Assembly (NCBI GenBank): GCA_026005055.1
Contig: BPKI01000001.1
Location: forward strand, 310,001 to 374,000
Direction of reading: 5' to 3'
DNA length: 64,000 nucleotides
DNA from: Lysobacterales bacterium
Lineage (GTDB): Bacteria > Pseudomonadota > Gammaproteobacteria > Xanthomonadales > BPKI01
The notes under the pieces were generated by a model. It was given only the letters and a program-made list of their open reading frames with translations. It was not told the DNA's origin and did no database searches. Positions 1-10,048 of the stretch are shown piece by piece; the stretch's first letter is position 1; each line of letters opens with the position of its first letter. Both the position numbers and the translations under genes were made by a program.

Positions 1-1424
1 TCGCGATGGGCACCTCCGGGATGCGCGCCTCGTTGGTCTCGCGCGAACTCATCGCCGACTCGATCGAGCTCGCCGTCATCGGGCATGGGCTCGATGCCGC
101 CTTGTGCATCGTCGGCTGCGACAAGACCATTCCGGCGGCGGCCATGGCGCTTGCCCGCCTCGACTTGCCTGGGCTGGTGCTCTATGGCGGCAGCATCCAG
201 CCAGGCTGCCATCGCGGCCGAATGATCACCATTCAGGACGTCTTCGAGGCGGTCGGCGCCTTCGCCGCCGGTCGCATCGACCAGCATGAGCTTCTGGCCA
301 TCGAGAAAGCCGCCTGTCCTGGTGCCGGTGCGTGCGGCGGTCAGTTCACCGCCAACACCATGGCGCTCGCCTTGGCCTTCCTCGGGCTGGCGCCGATGGC
401 GGAAAGCGAGCTTCCCGCCACCCATCCCGAGAAGGCCGCCGCGGCCGAGCGTGCGGGGGCGATGCTCATGCGCTTGTTGCGCGAGGGCAAGAGCGCCCGC
501 TCCTTCCTCGCGGCGGAGTCCTTTGCCAATGCCATCGCCGCAGTCGTGGCCACGGCCGGCTCGACCAACGCCGTGCTGCATCTTCTGGCCATCGCCCGGG
601 AAGCGGGGGTGCCGCTTTCGCTCGAGGACTTCGACCGGATCAGCCGGCGCACGCCGGTCGTCGCCGATCTCAAGCCCACTGGCCGCTTCACCGCGACCGA
701 GATGCATGCCGCCGGCGGGGCGCGCCTACTCGCGCGGCATCTCTTCGCAGGCGGCCTGATCCACGACCGCCCCACGGTGAGCGGCCGGTCGCTCGCCGAG
801 GAGGCGGCGCTCGCCTGCGAGGCGCCCGCTCAAGAGGTGCTCCGGCCGCTCTCGGCGGCGCTCAGGCCTCAGGGCGGCTTCGTGATCCTCAGGGGCACTC
901 TCGCGCCCGAAGGAGCGGTGCTCAAACTGCCCGCCGACGGCCGTCAGCGCTTTCTCGGCCCGGCCCGGGTCTTCGATGGCGAGGAGGCCGCCTTCGCGGC
1001 CGTGCAGGCGGGTTCGATCCGCCCGGGCGAGGTCGTTCTCATCCGCGGTGAAGGGCCGGTCGGGGGCCCCGGGATGCGCGAGATGCTGGCGGTGACCGCC
1101 GCCCTCGTCGGTCAGGGGCTCGCCGATTCGGTGGCGCTCATCACCGACGGGCGCTTCTCCGGCGCGACCCACGGCTTCATGGTCGGCCACATTTGCCCGG
1201 AGGCCGCGCGCCTAGGCCCGATTGCGTTCCTGCGCGACGGCGACCCGGTCTTGATCGATGCCGTCGCCGGCCTGATCGACACCCCGGCCGATCTGACCGG
1301 GCGAGAAGCGAGTTACCGGCCGCCGCGACCCGCCCCGGAGGCCGGCGCCCTCGCCCGCTACGCCGCCACGGTTTCCTCCGCCGCGACCGGTGCTTGTACC
1401 GCCTTTCCCTCCCCCCGCTGCTGA
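1..1424 (+). CDS. ilvD: dihydroxy-acid dehydratase (5'-truncated by window)
   Basis: Converts dihydroxy-acids to 2-keto acids in valine and isoleucine synthesis, using an Fe-S cluster. The gene enters from upstream: bases 1-2 complete an Ile codon and the frame reads I-A-M-G-T, so the ATG at 6 is internal and the first cluster cysteine lies outside the window. The CDKTIPAA motif near 117 and CPGAGACGG near 320 supply the other expected cluster cysteines. The ITDGRFSGATHGF signature lies near 1140-1180. About 473 residues are present, against roughly 560-620 for the family. It is the first visible gene of the branched-chain operon, and ilvC starts 9 bp after its stop. Identification is firm. 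Confidence 0.96.
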   Translation, partial: AMGTSGMRASLVSRELIADSIELAVIGHGLDAALCIVGCDKTIPAAAMALARLDLPGLVLYGGSIQPGCHRGRMITIQDVFEAVGAFAAGRIDQHELLAIEKAACPGAGACGGQFTANTMALALAFLGLAPMAESELPATHPEKAAAAERAGAMLMRLLREGKSARSFLAAESFANAIAAVVATAGSTNAVLHLLAIAREAGVPLSLEDFDRISRRTPVVADLKPTGRFTATEMHAAGGARLLARHLFAGGLIHDRPTVSGRSLAEEAALACEAPAQEVLRPLSAALRPQGGFVILRGTLAPEGAVLKLPADGRQRFLGPARVFDGEEAAFAAVQAGSIRPGEVVLIRGEGPVGGPGMREMLAVTAALVGQGLADSVALITDGRFSGATHGFMVGHICPEAARLGPIAFLRDGDPVLIDAVAGLIDTPADLTGREASYRPPRPAPEAGALARYAATVSSAATGACTAFPSPRC

Positions 1425-1433
1425 GACACCGCC

Positions 1434-2444
1434 ATGACCCAAGCCCGTCTGCATCATGCCCTCGACGACGCGCGGATCCTGCTCATCGGCTACGGCAGCC
1501 AAGGCCGCGCCCATGCCCTCAACCTGCGCGACAGCGGCCTTAGCGTCGCCGTGTTCACCCGACCGGGCCCCAGCCGCGATCGCGCCCGCGAGGATGGCTT
1601 TGCGCCGGCTGATGCTTCGGCGGTGGGCGAGGCCGATCTGATCGCGCTCCTGGCGCCCGACATGGCCCAGCCGGCGCTCTATCGCGAGCTCATCGCCGCC
1701 CAGGCGAAGCCCGGTGCGGCCTTGCTCTTCGCGCATGGCTTCAACATCCACTTCGGCGAGATCGAACCGCGCCCGGACCTCGATGTGATCCTGGTCGCCC
1801 CGAAAGGTCCAGGCGCCCTCGTGCGCCGGGAGTTCGAGCAGGGCCGCGGCGTGCCTTGCTTGCTCGCTGTCCATCAGGACGCCTCCGGGCAGGCGCGCGC
1901 CCGCGCCTATGCCTACGCCGAGGGGCTTGGCGGCACCCGCGGCGGGGTGATCGAGACCAGCTTCGGCGAAGAGACCGAAACCGATCTCTTCGGTGAGCAG
2001 GCGGTGCTATGCGGCGGCATGACCGAGCTCGTGCTCGCCGGTTTCGAGACCTTGGTCGAGGCCGGTTATCAGCCCGAGGTGGCCTACTTCGAGTGCCTGC
2101 ATGAGCTCAAGCTGATCGTGGATCTGCTTCATGAAGGCGGGCTTGCGCGCATGCACCGCTTCATCTCCGAGACCGCCCAATACGGCGATCTCACCCGGGG
2201 ACCGCGGATCGTCGATGCCCACGTGCGCGAGCGGATGCGAGCCATCCTGCGCGAAATCCAGGACGGCAGTTTCGCCCGCGAGTGGGTGCGCGAGCACCAC
2301 GGCGGCCGCCAGCGCTACCGCCAGCTCAAGGACCGCGACCTCGCGCACCCCATCGAGGAGGTCGGGCGGAGGCTGAGAGCGCGGATGCACTGGCTCGCAG
2401 GCGAGGAGGCGCCAAGCAGCCGGCCGCTCGCCAAGACCGCCTGA
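1434..2444 (+). CDS. ilvC: ketol-acid reductoisomerase (class I)
   Basis: Isomerises and reduces acetolactate or acetohydroxybutyrate, the second step of valine/isoleucine synthesis. The 336 residues match the short class I form. The Rossmann motif GYGSQG is at residues 19-24, VAPKGPG follows, and the metal-site helices ETDLFGEQ and [17 protein letters not shown] are intact. The loop after strand 2 ([10 protein letters not shown]) carries Arg and Ser residues, which suits NADPH binding; this is an inference. The N-terminus is slightly divergent but close to normal length. ATG at 1434 is 9 bp after ilvD and ilvG begins 10 bp after its stop, so co-transcription is likely. Confidence 0.97.
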   Translation: MTQARLHHALDDARILLIGYGSQGRAHALNLRDSGLSVAVFTRPGPSRDRAREDGFAPADASAVGEADLIALLAPDMAQPALYRELIAAQAKPGAALLFAHGFNIHFGEIEPRPDLDVILVAPKGPGALVRREFEQGRGVPCLLAVHQDASGQARARAYAYAEGLGGTRGGVIETSFGEETETDLFGEQAVLCGGMTELVLAGFETLVEAGYQPEVAYFECLHELKLIVDLLHEGGLARMHRFISETAQYGDLTRGPRIVDAHVRERMRAILREIQDGSFAREWVREHHGGRQRYRQLKDRDLAHPIEEVGRRLRARMHWLAGEEAPSSRPLAKTA

Positions 2445-2454
2445 GGAACCACGG

Positions 2455-4158
2455 ATGAGTTCGATCGCGCCGCAGCGAGCCGCGCCTTCGCCATCGGTCG
2501 AGGCGAAGCCCTACCGCGCCGCCCACGCCCTGCTCGATGCGCTTCGGGCCGAAGGGGTGCGTTTCATCTTCGGCTATCCCGGCGGGGCAATCATGCCGGT
2601 CTACGACGCGCTCGTCGATCATCCCATCCGCCACATCCTCGTCCGCCACGAGCAGGCGGCGGCACTCGCCGCCAACGGCTACGCCCGCTTCACCGGCGAA
2701 GTCGGGGTGTGCATGGCCACGAGCGGGCCGGGCGCGACCAACCTGATCACGGGCATCGCCGATGCCTATCTCGATTCGGTGCCGATGGTGGCCATCACTG
2801 GCCAGGTCGCGACCTTCCTCATGGGCACCGATGCCTTCCAAGAAGTGGACACCTTCGGGCTCACCTTGCCCGTGGTCAAGCACAGCTTCATCGTGCGCGA
2901 GGCCGAGGCCCTGCCCGCGATCGTGCACGAGGCCTTCCGCATCGCCCGCAGCGGCCGCCCCGGGCCGGTGCTCGTCGATCTTCCGAAAGACGTGGCGAAC
3001 CGGCCGATTTTCGCGAAACCCTCGCACCCCGTTCCCGATCCGCCCTTACCCGAGTGCAACCCTTGCGCCCTCGAGCGCGCGCGGCATCTGCTCGCCCGCG
3101 CCGCCCGGCCGGTGCTCTACACCGGCTATGGCGTTTTCCTCGCCCGCGCCGAACGCGCGCTTCGCGCTTTCGTCGAAGCGACTCGTATCCCGACGGTGAG
3201 CACGCTCAAGGGTCTGGGCGGACTGCCCACGGATCACCCCTGCTTCCTCGGCATGCTCGGCATGCACGGCAGCCGCGCCGCCAACCAGGCGGTGCAGGAG
3301 GCCGACCTCCTCATCTGCGTCGGCGCCCGCTTCGATGATCGGGCCACGGGCAAGCTCGACGGCTTCGCGCCCAAGGCCAGGGTGATTCACATCGACGGCG
3401 ACCCTGGGGAGATCTCGAAACTGCGCTATGCCGAAGTGGCGCTCTGCGGCGATCTTTCGCGCATCCTGGATGCGTTGTCGCTTCGGCCAGTGCCTCCGGA
3501 ATGGGGGCGCCGGGTCGAGGCGCTCAAGGCTTCCGACCGGCCCCGTTACGACGCCCCTGGCCGGTTCATCTATGCCCCGGCGCTGATCCGCCGGCTCTAC
3601 GAGCGCCTGCCCGAGGATGCAGTGGTCACCTGCGATGTCGGTCAGCACCAGATGTGGGTGGCCCAGCATGGCGTGCACCGCTCCATCCGCCAGCACCTCA
3701 CGAGCGGCGGCCTCGGGACGATGGGCTTCGGTCTGCCGGCAGCGATCGGCGTCAAACTCGCCGACCCCGAGCGCACGGTGGTCTGCGTCACCGGCGATGG
3801 CTCCTTCATGATGAACGTGCAGGAGCTTGCCACCCTCAGGCGCTACGGCATCGCCGTGAAGATTTTGCTCCTCGACAATGCCGCCCTCGGTATGGTGCGG
3901 CAGTGGCAGGAGCTGTTCCACGATCGCCGCTATAGCGAGGTCGATCTTTCCGACAACCCCGATTTCGCGGCGCTCGCCCGCGTCTTCGGGCTGTGGGCCG
4001 CGCGCCTGGAGAGCCGCGACCAGATCGACGCGCTGCTTCAGGAGTGGCTGAGGAGCGAGGGACCGGCGCTGCTTCACGTCCCGATCGATCCGAAGGCCAA
4101 CGTCTGGCCCTTGGTACCTCCCAACAAAGCGAATCACGAACAACTGATGGAGACCTGA
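2455..4158 (+). CDS. ilvG: acetolactate synthase, catalytic subunit
   Basis: Thiamine-diphosphate enzyme that condenses pyruvate with pyruvate or 2-ketobutyrate, the first common step of valine/isoleucine synthesis. It has 567 residues, normal for the large subunit. Visible landmarks are [14 protein letters not shown], the activating glutamate E66 in VRHEQAAA, the SGPGATN segment, and the cofactor motif starting GDGS near residue 447 and ending at the LLLDN segment. The next gene is its ACT-domain regulatory partner, 2 bp downstream, which fits an ilvGM- or ilvBN-type pair. The symbol ilvG is chosen from that arrangement; ilvB would be equally defensible. Confidence 0.96.
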   Translation: MSSIAPQRAAPSPSVEAKPYRAAHALLDALRAEGVRFIFGYPGGAIMPVYDALVDHPIRHILVRHEQAAALAANGYARFTGEVGVCMATSGPGATNLITGIADAYLDSVPMVAITGQVATFLMGTDAFQEVDTFGLTLPVVKHSFIVREAEALPAIVHEAFRIARSGRPGPVLVDLPKDVANRPIFAKPSHPVPDPPLPECNPCALERARHLLARAARPVLYTGYGVFLARAERALRAFVEATRIPTVSTLKGLGGLPTDHPCFLGMLGMHGSRAANQAVQEADLLICVGARFDDRATGKLDGFAPKARVIHIDGDPGEISKLRYAEVALCGDLSRILDALSLRPVPPEWGRRVEALKASDRPRYDAPGRFIYAPALIRRLYERLPEDAVVTCDVGQHQMWVAQHGVHRSIRQHLTSGGLGTMGFGLPAAIGVKLADPERTVVCVTGDGSFMMNVQELATLRRYGIAVKILLLDNAALGMVRQWQELFHDRRYSEVDLSDNPDFAALARVFGLWAARLESRDQIDALLQEWLRSEGPALLHVPIDPKANVWPLVPPNKANHEQLMET

Positions 4159-4160
4159 CC

Positions 4161-4451
4161 ATGTCGCAACGCCTCAACTTCCGTCTCCGTCCGACCGAAG
4201 GTTCGGTGCTGCGCGTTCTCGGCAGCATCGAGCGACGCGGTTTCAGCCTCGAGCACATCGAAAGCCGCCGAGTCGGCAACGCCATCCTGCTCAGCGTGGC
4301 CGTCTCGGGCGAGCGTCCCGTCGAGGTGCTCATCCGCCAGCTCGAACGGCTTTACGACGTGCTCTCGGTGGAGCTCGAGCCTTGTCCCGATGCCTACACC
4401 ACCGCCTGCCTGCAACAGAGCTTCGGCGAGCCCGCCGCGGTGCCCACATGA
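4161..4451 (+). CDS. ilvM: acetolactate synthase small (regulatory) subunit, ACT domain
   Basis: Short 96-residue protein made almost entirely of one ACT domain, with the pattern LRVLGSIERRGFSLEHIES followed by an ILLSVAV strand. ACT subunits of acetolactate synthase bind valine and tune the catalytic subunit. The length fits the short IlvM type and not the ~160-residue IlvH/IlvN type. The ATG at 4161 was chosen because it lies 2 bp after the ilvG stop; an upstream in-frame start would run into ilvG. Its TGA overlaps the leuA start as ATGA (4448-4451), suggesting translational coupling. Confidence 0.88.
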   Translation: MSQRLNFRLRPTEGSVLRVLGSIERRGFSLEHIESRRVGNAILLSVAVSGERPVEVLIRQLERLYDVLSVELEPCPDAYTTACLQQSFGEPAAVPT

Positions 4452-6007
4452 GCGTCGGCGAAGGCGATCGCGTTTTCATCTTCGACACCACGCTCCGCGA
4501 CGGCGAACAGTCGCCGGGCTGCAGCATGGATCGACGACAGAAGCTCGCCCTGGCGAGAGCCCTGGCCGAGCTTGGGGTGGATGTGCTCGAAGCGGGCTTC
4601 CCCGCGGCGAGCGAGGATGATTTCGCGGCGGTGGCGGCGATCGCGAGCGAGCTTTCGAACACCGGCGTCGCTGCGCTCGCGCGCTGCCAGCGCCAGGACA
4701 TCGAACGCGCCGCCAAGGCCCTGGAGCGAGCGAAGCGGCCACGGCTTCACGTGTTCATCGCCACCAGCCCCTTGCACCTCGAGCACAAACTCAAGATGAG
4801 CCAAGAGCAGGTGCTCGCGGCGATCGATGCGCATGTGCGCTTCGCCCGCCGTTTCGTGGACGAAGTCGAGTTCTCCGCGGAAGATGCCAGCCGCAGCGAG
4901 CCGGAGTTCCTCGCCGAGGCCTTCCGCGTGGCGCTCGCCGCCGGCGCGCGCATCCTCAACGTGCCTGACACCGTGGGCTATGCCCTGCCGGCCGAATACG
5001 GCGCGCTCTTTCGCTTTCTGCGCGAGCGCGTGCCCGGCATCGAGCAGGCCATCCTTTCCTGCCACTGCCATGACGACCTCGGCCTGGCGGTCGCCAACAG
5101 CCTGGCGGCCATCGAGAACGGCGCCCGCCAGGTGGAATGCACTCTCAATGGCATCGGCGAGCGCGCGGGCAACGCGGCGCTCGAGGAAATCGTCATGGCG
5201 CTCAAGGTCCGCCGCGACCGCCTGCGGCTGCAGACCGGCATCGATTCCACGCGCTTGGTGCCGACCTCGAGGCTGCTCATCGCCCTCACCGGCAATCCGG
5301 TGGCCCGGCACAAGGCCATCGTCGGGGAAAACGCCTTCGCCCATGAGAGCGGCATCCACCAGCATGGAATCCTCAGCCATCGCGAGACCTACGAGATCAT
5401 GCGCCCTGAGGAAGTGGGCTTCGAGCGCTCGGAGCTCGTGCTCGGCAAGCACAGCGGGCGGGCGGCGCTCGCCGCGCGCTTGCAAGAGCTCGGCATCGCC
5501 GTCGACGGCGCCGAGCTCGATCGCATCTTCGCTCGCTTCAAGCAGCTCGCCGACCGCAAGAAGGAGATCTTCGACGCCGATCTCGAAGCCCTCGCCTTGG
5601 GCTGCGAACGCGATCAGATCGGACCTTGGCAGCTCGTGTCGCTGAGCGTGCAGGCGGGTGTGGGCGCAGCCGGCAGCGTTCCCGCCGCCGCCGTCGAGCT
5701 CCACCATCGTGATGGCCGGCGCGTGCGCGAGGCGGCGAGCGGCGATGGCCCGGTCGATGCGATCTTCGCTGCGCTCAAACGCGCCACCGGCACGGATTTT
5801 CAGCTCGTGGACTTCCAAATCCGCGCCCTGACCCGCGGCACCGACGCGCAAGGCGAGGTGCGCTTGCTCATCGAATGCGAGGGCCGGCGCTTCGCCGGTC
5901 GGGCGGTGTCCACGGACATCCTCGAAGCGAGCGCTGACGGTCTGCTCGAGGTGATCAACCGAATCGAACGCCAGAAATGGCCCCTTCCCGTTTCCTCCGC
6001 CGCCTGA
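4448..6007 (+). CDS. leuA: 2-isopropylmalate synthase
   Basis: First committed step of leucine synthesis: acetyl-CoA plus 2-ketoisovalerate gives 2-isopropylmalate. With the ATG of the ATGA overlap at 4448, the product has 519 residues, the usual long form with a C-terminal leucine-binding regulatory domain. The catalytic barrel shows DTTLRDGEQSPG at residues 13-24, the metal-binding HCHDDLG motif and GENAFAHESGIHQHG. The last ~130 residues form the regulatory part. A longer in-frame start exists at 4382 but would overlap ilvM by 70 bp and adds no conserved sequence. ilvE begins 7 bp after the stop. Confidence 0.97.
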   Translation: MSVGEGDRVFIFDTTLRDGEQSPGCSMDRRQKLALARALAELGVDVLEAGFPAASEDDFAAVAAIASELSNTGVAALARCQRQDIERAAKALERAKRPRLHVFIATSPLHLEHKLKMSQEQVLAAIDAHVRFARRFVDEVEFSAEDASRSEPEFLAEAFRVALAAGARILNVPDTVGYALPAEYGALFRFLRERVPGIEQAILSCHCHDDLGLAVANSLAAIENGARQVECTLNGIGERAGNAALEEIVMALKVRRDRLRLQTGIDSTRLVPTSRLLIALTGNPVARHKAIVGENAFAHESGIHQHGILSHRETYEIMRPEEVGFERSELVLGKHSGRAALAARLQELGIAVDGAELDRIFARFKQLADRKKEIFDADLEALALGCERDQIGPWQLVSLSVQAGVGAAGSVPAAAVELHHRDGRRVREAASGDGPVDAIFAALKRATGTDFQLVDFQIRALTRGTDAQGEVRLLIECEGRRFAGRAVSTDILEASADGLLEVINRIERQKWPLPVSSAA

Positions 6008-6014
6008 GCTTGCC

Positions 6015-6980
6015 ATGCAGCCCATCGCAAAGCCGCCGCTGATCTGGTTCGACGGTCGCCTGATTCCCTGGGAACACGCGACCATCCACGTCACCGCCCA
6101 CGCCCTGCACTACGGCTCCTCGGTCTTCGAGGGGATCCGCTGCTACGACGGGGAAAGGGGGCCAGCGATCTTTCGCCTCGCCGATCACTTGGAACGCCTG
6201 GCGTTCTCGGCGCGCATCTACCGCCTTTCCATGCCCTGTTCCCTCGCCGAGCTCACCCGCGCCTGCGAAGAGGTGCTGATCGCCAACGAATTCTCCGAGG
6301 CGTACCTCCGCCCGATCGTCTTCCGCGGCGCTGGCGGCTTCGGGCTGCGCCCGAAGGCCGATCATCCCGTCCATGCGGCCGTGATCGCCATGCCCTGGGG
6401 CGCTTATCTCGGCGATGAGGGCCTCGAGCATGGCATCGAGGTCGGGGTGGTGAGTTGGCAGCGTTTCGCCCCGGCAAGCGTACCGGCGGCGGCCAAGGCC
6501 GGCGGGCATTACCTCAATAGCCAGCTCATCGTCGAGGAGGCGACCCGCCACGGTTATGCCGAGGGGATCGCCCTCGGCCGTGACGGGCTTTTGAGCGAAG
6601 GCAGCGGCGAGAACCTGTTTCTCGTGTACAAGGGCAAGCTCTACACGCCCCCGCCGGCGGCGGCGATCCTCATCGGCATCACCCGCGATACGGTGCTGAC
6701 CCTCGCTCGCGAGCTCGACATCCCGGTCTGCGAGCAAGCCTTGCCGCGCGAGCTTCTCTACGCCGCCGAAGAGGTGTTCCTCACCGGCACCGCCGCCGAG
6801 ATCACGCCGGTCCGCGCTGTGGATGGGATCCCGGTGGGCAGCGGTAAGCCGGGGCCGATCACGCGCGCGTTGCAACGGCGTTTCTTCGATCTCGTGCGCG
6901 GCCGCAGCGAGGATCGCCATGGCTGGCTGCATCCCTTGCCGACGGCGGCTGCGGTACGCAAGGAGGCGATCGCGCGATGA
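6015..6980 (+). CDS. ilvE: branched-chain amino acid aminotransferase (class IV)
   Basis: PLP enzyme performing the final transamination to valine, leucine and isoleucine. It has 321 residues. The class IV fold is shown by [15 protein letters not shown] near the N-terminus, the PLP lysine K161 in [10 protein letters not shown], the [10 protein letters not shown] motif, and [10 protein letters not shown] in the C-terminal domain. Its stop overlaps the leuC ATG (ATGA at 6977-6980). Having the transaminase inside the operon completes the pathway from keto acids to amino acids in one transcript. Confidence 0.95.
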   Translation: MQPIAKPPLIWFDGRLIPWEHATIHVTAHALHYGSSVFEGIRCYDGERGPAIFRLADHLERLAFSARIYRLSMPCSLAELTRACEEVLIANEFSEAYLRPIVFRGAGGFGLRPKADHPVHAAVIAMPWGAYLGDEGLEHGIEVGVVSWQRFAPASVPAAAKAGGHYLNSQLIVEEATRHGYAEGIALGRDGLLSEGSGENLFLVYKGKLYTPPPAAAILIGITRDTVLTLARELDIPVCEQALPRELLYAAEEVFLTGTAAEITPVRAVDGIPVGSGKPGPITRALQRRFFDLVRGRSEDRHGWLHPLPTAAAVRKEAIAR

Positions 6981-8386
6981 GGCTCAGTCTTTTCGAGAAG
7001 ATCTGGCGCGCCCATCAAGTCCGCCCCCCCGCCTTGGGGGCGCCCGCGGTGCTTTCGATCGATCTACACCTCGTGCACGAGGTGACCTCGCCGCAGGCCT
7101 TCGCCGAGCTCGCCCGGCGCGGACTCAAGGTGCGGCGTCCAGAGCGCACCCTCGCCACCCTGGATCACGCCACCCCGACCTCGCCGGCCGATGCGCAAGG
7201 GCGGCCGCCTTTCGCCGACGAGGCCTGCCGCGCGCAGGCGGAGAAGCTCATCGAAAACTGCGCGGATCACGGCATCGAGCTGCTCGGCTTCGGGTCTGGG
7301 CGAAGGGGGATCGTGCACGTGATCGCGCCCGAGCTGGGTCTGACCCAGCCCGGCATGACCATCGTCTGCGGCGATTCGCACACCTCCACTCACGGCGCCT
7401 TCGGCGCGCTCGCCTTCGGCATCGGCTCGAGCGAGGTCGCGCAGGTTCTCGCCACGCAGTGCTTGTTCCGGCACAAGCCCAAGAGCTTGCGCATCGAGCT
7501 CAGGGGCCGCCTCCGCCCGGGCATTTCGGCCAAGGATCTCGCTCTTGCCCTGATCCATCGTTTCGGCACCGATGGCGGCACCGGGCACGTCGTTGAGTTC
7601 TCAGGCGAGGCCGTGCGCGCTCTGTCCATGGAAGCGCGAATGACCCTTTGCAACATGGCGATCGAAATGGGTGCCCCATCGGCCCTGATCGCCCCCGATG
7701 AGACCACTTTCGGCTGGATCGAAGGCCGACCGCGGGCGCCCAAGGGCGAGGCCTTCGCTCGCGCCTGCGCGCGCTGGCAACAGCTTCAAAGCGATCCGGA
7801 GGCGGTCTTCGACCGCGAGCTCAGCTTCGATGCCGGCACCGTCGGACATCGCATCAGCTTCGGCACGGACCCCGCGCAGAACGCGGGCTTGGACGAGCCC
7901 CTGCCGCAGCCTGAGGGCGGCAAGCTCCGCCGCGCCTATGAATACATGGGGCTCGAGCCGGGGAAACCGCTGCGCGACACCCCCATCGACTACGTCTTCA
8001 TCGGTTCCTGCACCAACGGGCGCCTCGAGGATCTGCGCGAGGCGGCGAAGGTCCTTGCAGGGCGGAGGATCGCACCAGGCGTGCGAATGCTGGTGGTGCC
8101 AGGATCGGAACAAGTCAAGCGCGCGGCCGAGGAAGAGGGCTTGCACCGGATTTTCCTCGCCGCCGGCGGCGAATGGCGCGAACCCGGCTGTTCCATGTGC
8201 ATCGCGATGAACGGTGACGTGGTGCCGCCCGGCAAGCGCTGTGTGTCCACCTCGAACCGTAACTTCGAGGGACGGCAGGGACCCGGGGCGCGCACCCTGC
8301 TCGCGAGCCCGGCGGTGGCAGCGGCCTCGGCGGTGGCCGGCTGCCTCACCGATCCGATCGCGCTCCAGGTGGAGGCCGCAGCATGA
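6977..8386 (+). CDS. leuC: 3-isopropylmalate dehydratase, large subunit
   Basis: Aconitase-family subunit that isomerises 2- to 3-isopropylmalate together with LeuD. It has 469 residues, the usual LeuC size. The 4Fe-4S ligands appear as IGSCTNGR near residue 344 and GCSMC near residues 404-408. The [20 protein letters not shown] segment is intact. It overlaps ilvE upstream and leuD downstream, both as ATGA, the arrangement expected for subunits made in fixed ratio. Confidence 0.97.
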   Translation: MRLSLFEKIWRAHQVRPPALGAPAVLSIDLHLVHEVTSPQAFAELARRGLKVRRPERTLATLDHATPTSPADAQGRPPFADEACRAQAEKLIENCADHGIELLGFGSGRRGIVHVIAPELGLTQPGMTIVCGDSHTSTHGAFGALAFGIGSSEVAQVLATQCLFRHKPKSLRIELRGRLRPGISAKDLALALIHRFGTDGGTGHVVEFSGEAVRALSMEARMTLCNMAIEMGAPSALIAPDETTFGWIEGRPRAPKGEAFARACARWQQLQSDPEAVFDRELSFDAGTVGHRISFGTDPAQNAGLDEPLPQPEGGKLRRAYEYMGLEPGKPLRDTPIDYVFIGSCTNGRLEDLREAAKVLAGRRIAPGVRMLVVPGSEQVKRAAEEEGLHRIFLAAGGEWREPGCSMCIAMNGDVVPPGKRCVSTSNRNFEGRQGPGARTLLASPAVAAASAVAGCLTDPIALQVEAAA

Positions 8387-8976
8387 GCCGAAAAGCCTTC
8401 ACCCGCCTGGCTGCACCCCTCATTCACCTGCCCGAGCCAGACCTCGATACCGACCAGATCATCCCCGCGCGCTTTCTGACCACGACCCGCCGCGAGGGGC
8501 TCGGGCCTTTCCTCTTCTACGACCGGCGGTATGGCACCGATGGCACGCCCCGCCCCGATTTCCCGCTGCGTCCCCTCGAGCGCCATGGTTGTGCCTTCCT
8601 TCTCGCGGGCCACAACTTCGGCTGCGGCTCCTCGCGCGAGCATGCCGTTTGGGCCCTGCTGGAAGCCGGGGTGCGCGCGGTCATTTCCACGCGGCTTGCC
8701 GACATCTTCCGCGGCAACGCCCTGCGCAACGGGCTGCTCGCCATCGAATTGCCGCCCGCGCAAGTGCTGCGCCTCGCGCGCTGCGCGGGGCAGGAGGTGC
8801 TGATCGATCTCCTCGAGCGCGAGATGAGGCTTCCCGATGGCGAGCGCATTCCCTTCGCGATCGATCCCTTCGCCCGCTACGCCATGTTGCGCGGAGCCGA
8901 TGAGCTGGACTTGCTGCTCGAGCTGATCCCGGAGATCGAGCGCCACGAGCGCGAGCGGGAGGCGGAGCATGCCTGA
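8383..8976 (+). CDS. leuD: 3-isopropylmalate dehydratase, small subunit
   Basis: Swivelling-domain partner of LeuC, 197 residues. The [12 protein letters not shown] motif lies near the N-terminus and the substrate-specificity loop [13 protein letters not shown] near residues 80-92. The start overlaps the leuC stop (ATGA at 8383). The stop lies 8 bp inside leuB, so all three leuCDB reading frames overlap. The charged tail [12 protein letters not shown] is unremarkable. Confidence 0.96.
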   Translation: MSRKAFTRLAAPLIHLPEPDLDTDQIIPARFLTTTRREGLGPFLFYDRRYGTDGTPRPDFPLRPLERHGCAFLLAGHNFGCGSSREHAVWALLEAGVRAVISTRLADIFRGNALRNGLLAIELPPAQVLRLARCAGQEVLIDLLEREMRLPDGERIPFAIDPFARYAMLRGADELDLLLELIPEIERHEREREAEHA

Positions 8977-10048
8977 GGCGCGCATCGTCCTCCTGCCGGG
9001 CGATGGCATCGGCCCGGAAGTCGTCGCTTGCGCTCGGCAAGTACTCGAGGCCGCGGCGCGTGCCTTTGCGCTGCGGCTTTCTTTCCGCGAAGCGGCGATC
9101 GGGGGAGCGGCCCTCGATCGCTTCCACCGCGCCTTGCCCGAGGCCACCCTCGCGGCCTGCCGCGATGCCGATGCGGTGCTGCTTGGGGCCGTCGGCGGTC
9201 CGCGCTGGGAAAGCGGTGATTGGCCGGAGCGCCCCGAGCAGGGCCTCTTGGCGCTCAGGAAAGCGCTTGGGGTCTATGCCAACATCCGCCCGCTTCGGGT
9301 TTTCCCAGCGCTGGCGAGCATGAGCGCGCTCCGCGAAGAGCGCTTGCAGGGGGTGGATTTCATCATCGTCCGCGAGCTCGTCTCCGGCATCTACTTCGGC
9401 GAACGCAGCGAAGGGCCCGAGGAGGCCTTCGATGTCTGCCGCTATCGGCGCGACGAGATCGAGCGCACGGCGCGGGTGGCGGCCGCCATCGCGCGTCGGC
9501 GCCGAGGCCTGGTGACGCAGGTGGACAAGGCCAATGTGCTGGCGAGCTCCCGCCTCTGGCGAGGCACGGTCGCATCCCTCCTCGCGGCGGAGTTTCCAGA
9601 GCTCAAGCTCGAGCATCTGCTCGTTGATGCCGCCGCCATGCACCTCCTGCTTCAGCCGGCGCGCTTCGACGTGATCCTCACCGAGAACCTCTTCGGCGAC
9701 ATCCTCAGCGACGAGGCGGCGGCGCTCGCAGGCTCGCTCGGTCTTTTGCCTTCGGCCTCGCTGGGAGATCATGCTCCACAGCTCTACGAGCCGGTGCACG
9801 GATCGGCCCCGGACATCGCAGGCCGCGGCATCGCCAATCCGATCGGCGCCATCCTTTCGGTAGCGATGCTGCTTCGCCATTCGCTCGCTCGGGAGGATGC
9901 CGCCTGCGCACTCGAGGCGGCGGTGGAGGCGGTGCTCGCTGCCGGATTCCGAACGCCCGATCTCGGCGGCAGCGATTCGAGCGCGACCGTGGCCGGGAAA
10001 GTGGCCGAATACCTCGCGCGCGCCGGCCAAGCGAGGCGATGGGCATGA
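8969..10048 (+). CDS. leuB: 3-isopropylmalate dehydrogenase
   Basis: Oxidative decarboxylation of 3-isopropylmalate to 2-ketoisocaproate, NAD-dependent by family. It has 359 residues. Landmarks are LLPGDGIGPEV at the start, RELVSGIYFGE, the catalytic-lysine segment VDKANVLASSRLW, the metal-binding NLFGDILSDEAA, and the cofactor motif HGSAPDIAGRGIANP. It overlaps leuD by 8 bp and ilvA by an ATGA junction at 10045-10048. The unrelated isocitrate dehydrogenase at 37.3 kb is a distant member of the same superfamily and should not be confused with it. Confidence 0.97.
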   Translation: MPEARIVLLPGDGIGPEVVACARQVLEAAARAFALRLSFREAAIGGAALDRFHRALPEATLAACRDADAVLLGAVGGPRWESGDWPERPEQGLLALRKALGVYANIRPLRVFPALASMSALREERLQGVDFIIVRELVSGIYFGERSEGPEEAFDVCRYRRDEIERTARVAAAIARRRRGLVTQVDKANVLASSRLWRGTVASLLAAEFPELKLEHLLVDAAAMHLLLQPARFDVILTENLFGDILSDEAAALAGSLGLLPSASLGDHAPQLYEPVHGSAPDIAGRGIANPIGAILSVAMLLRHSLAREDAACALEAAVEAVLAAGFRTPDLGGSDSSATVAGKVAEYLARAGQARRWA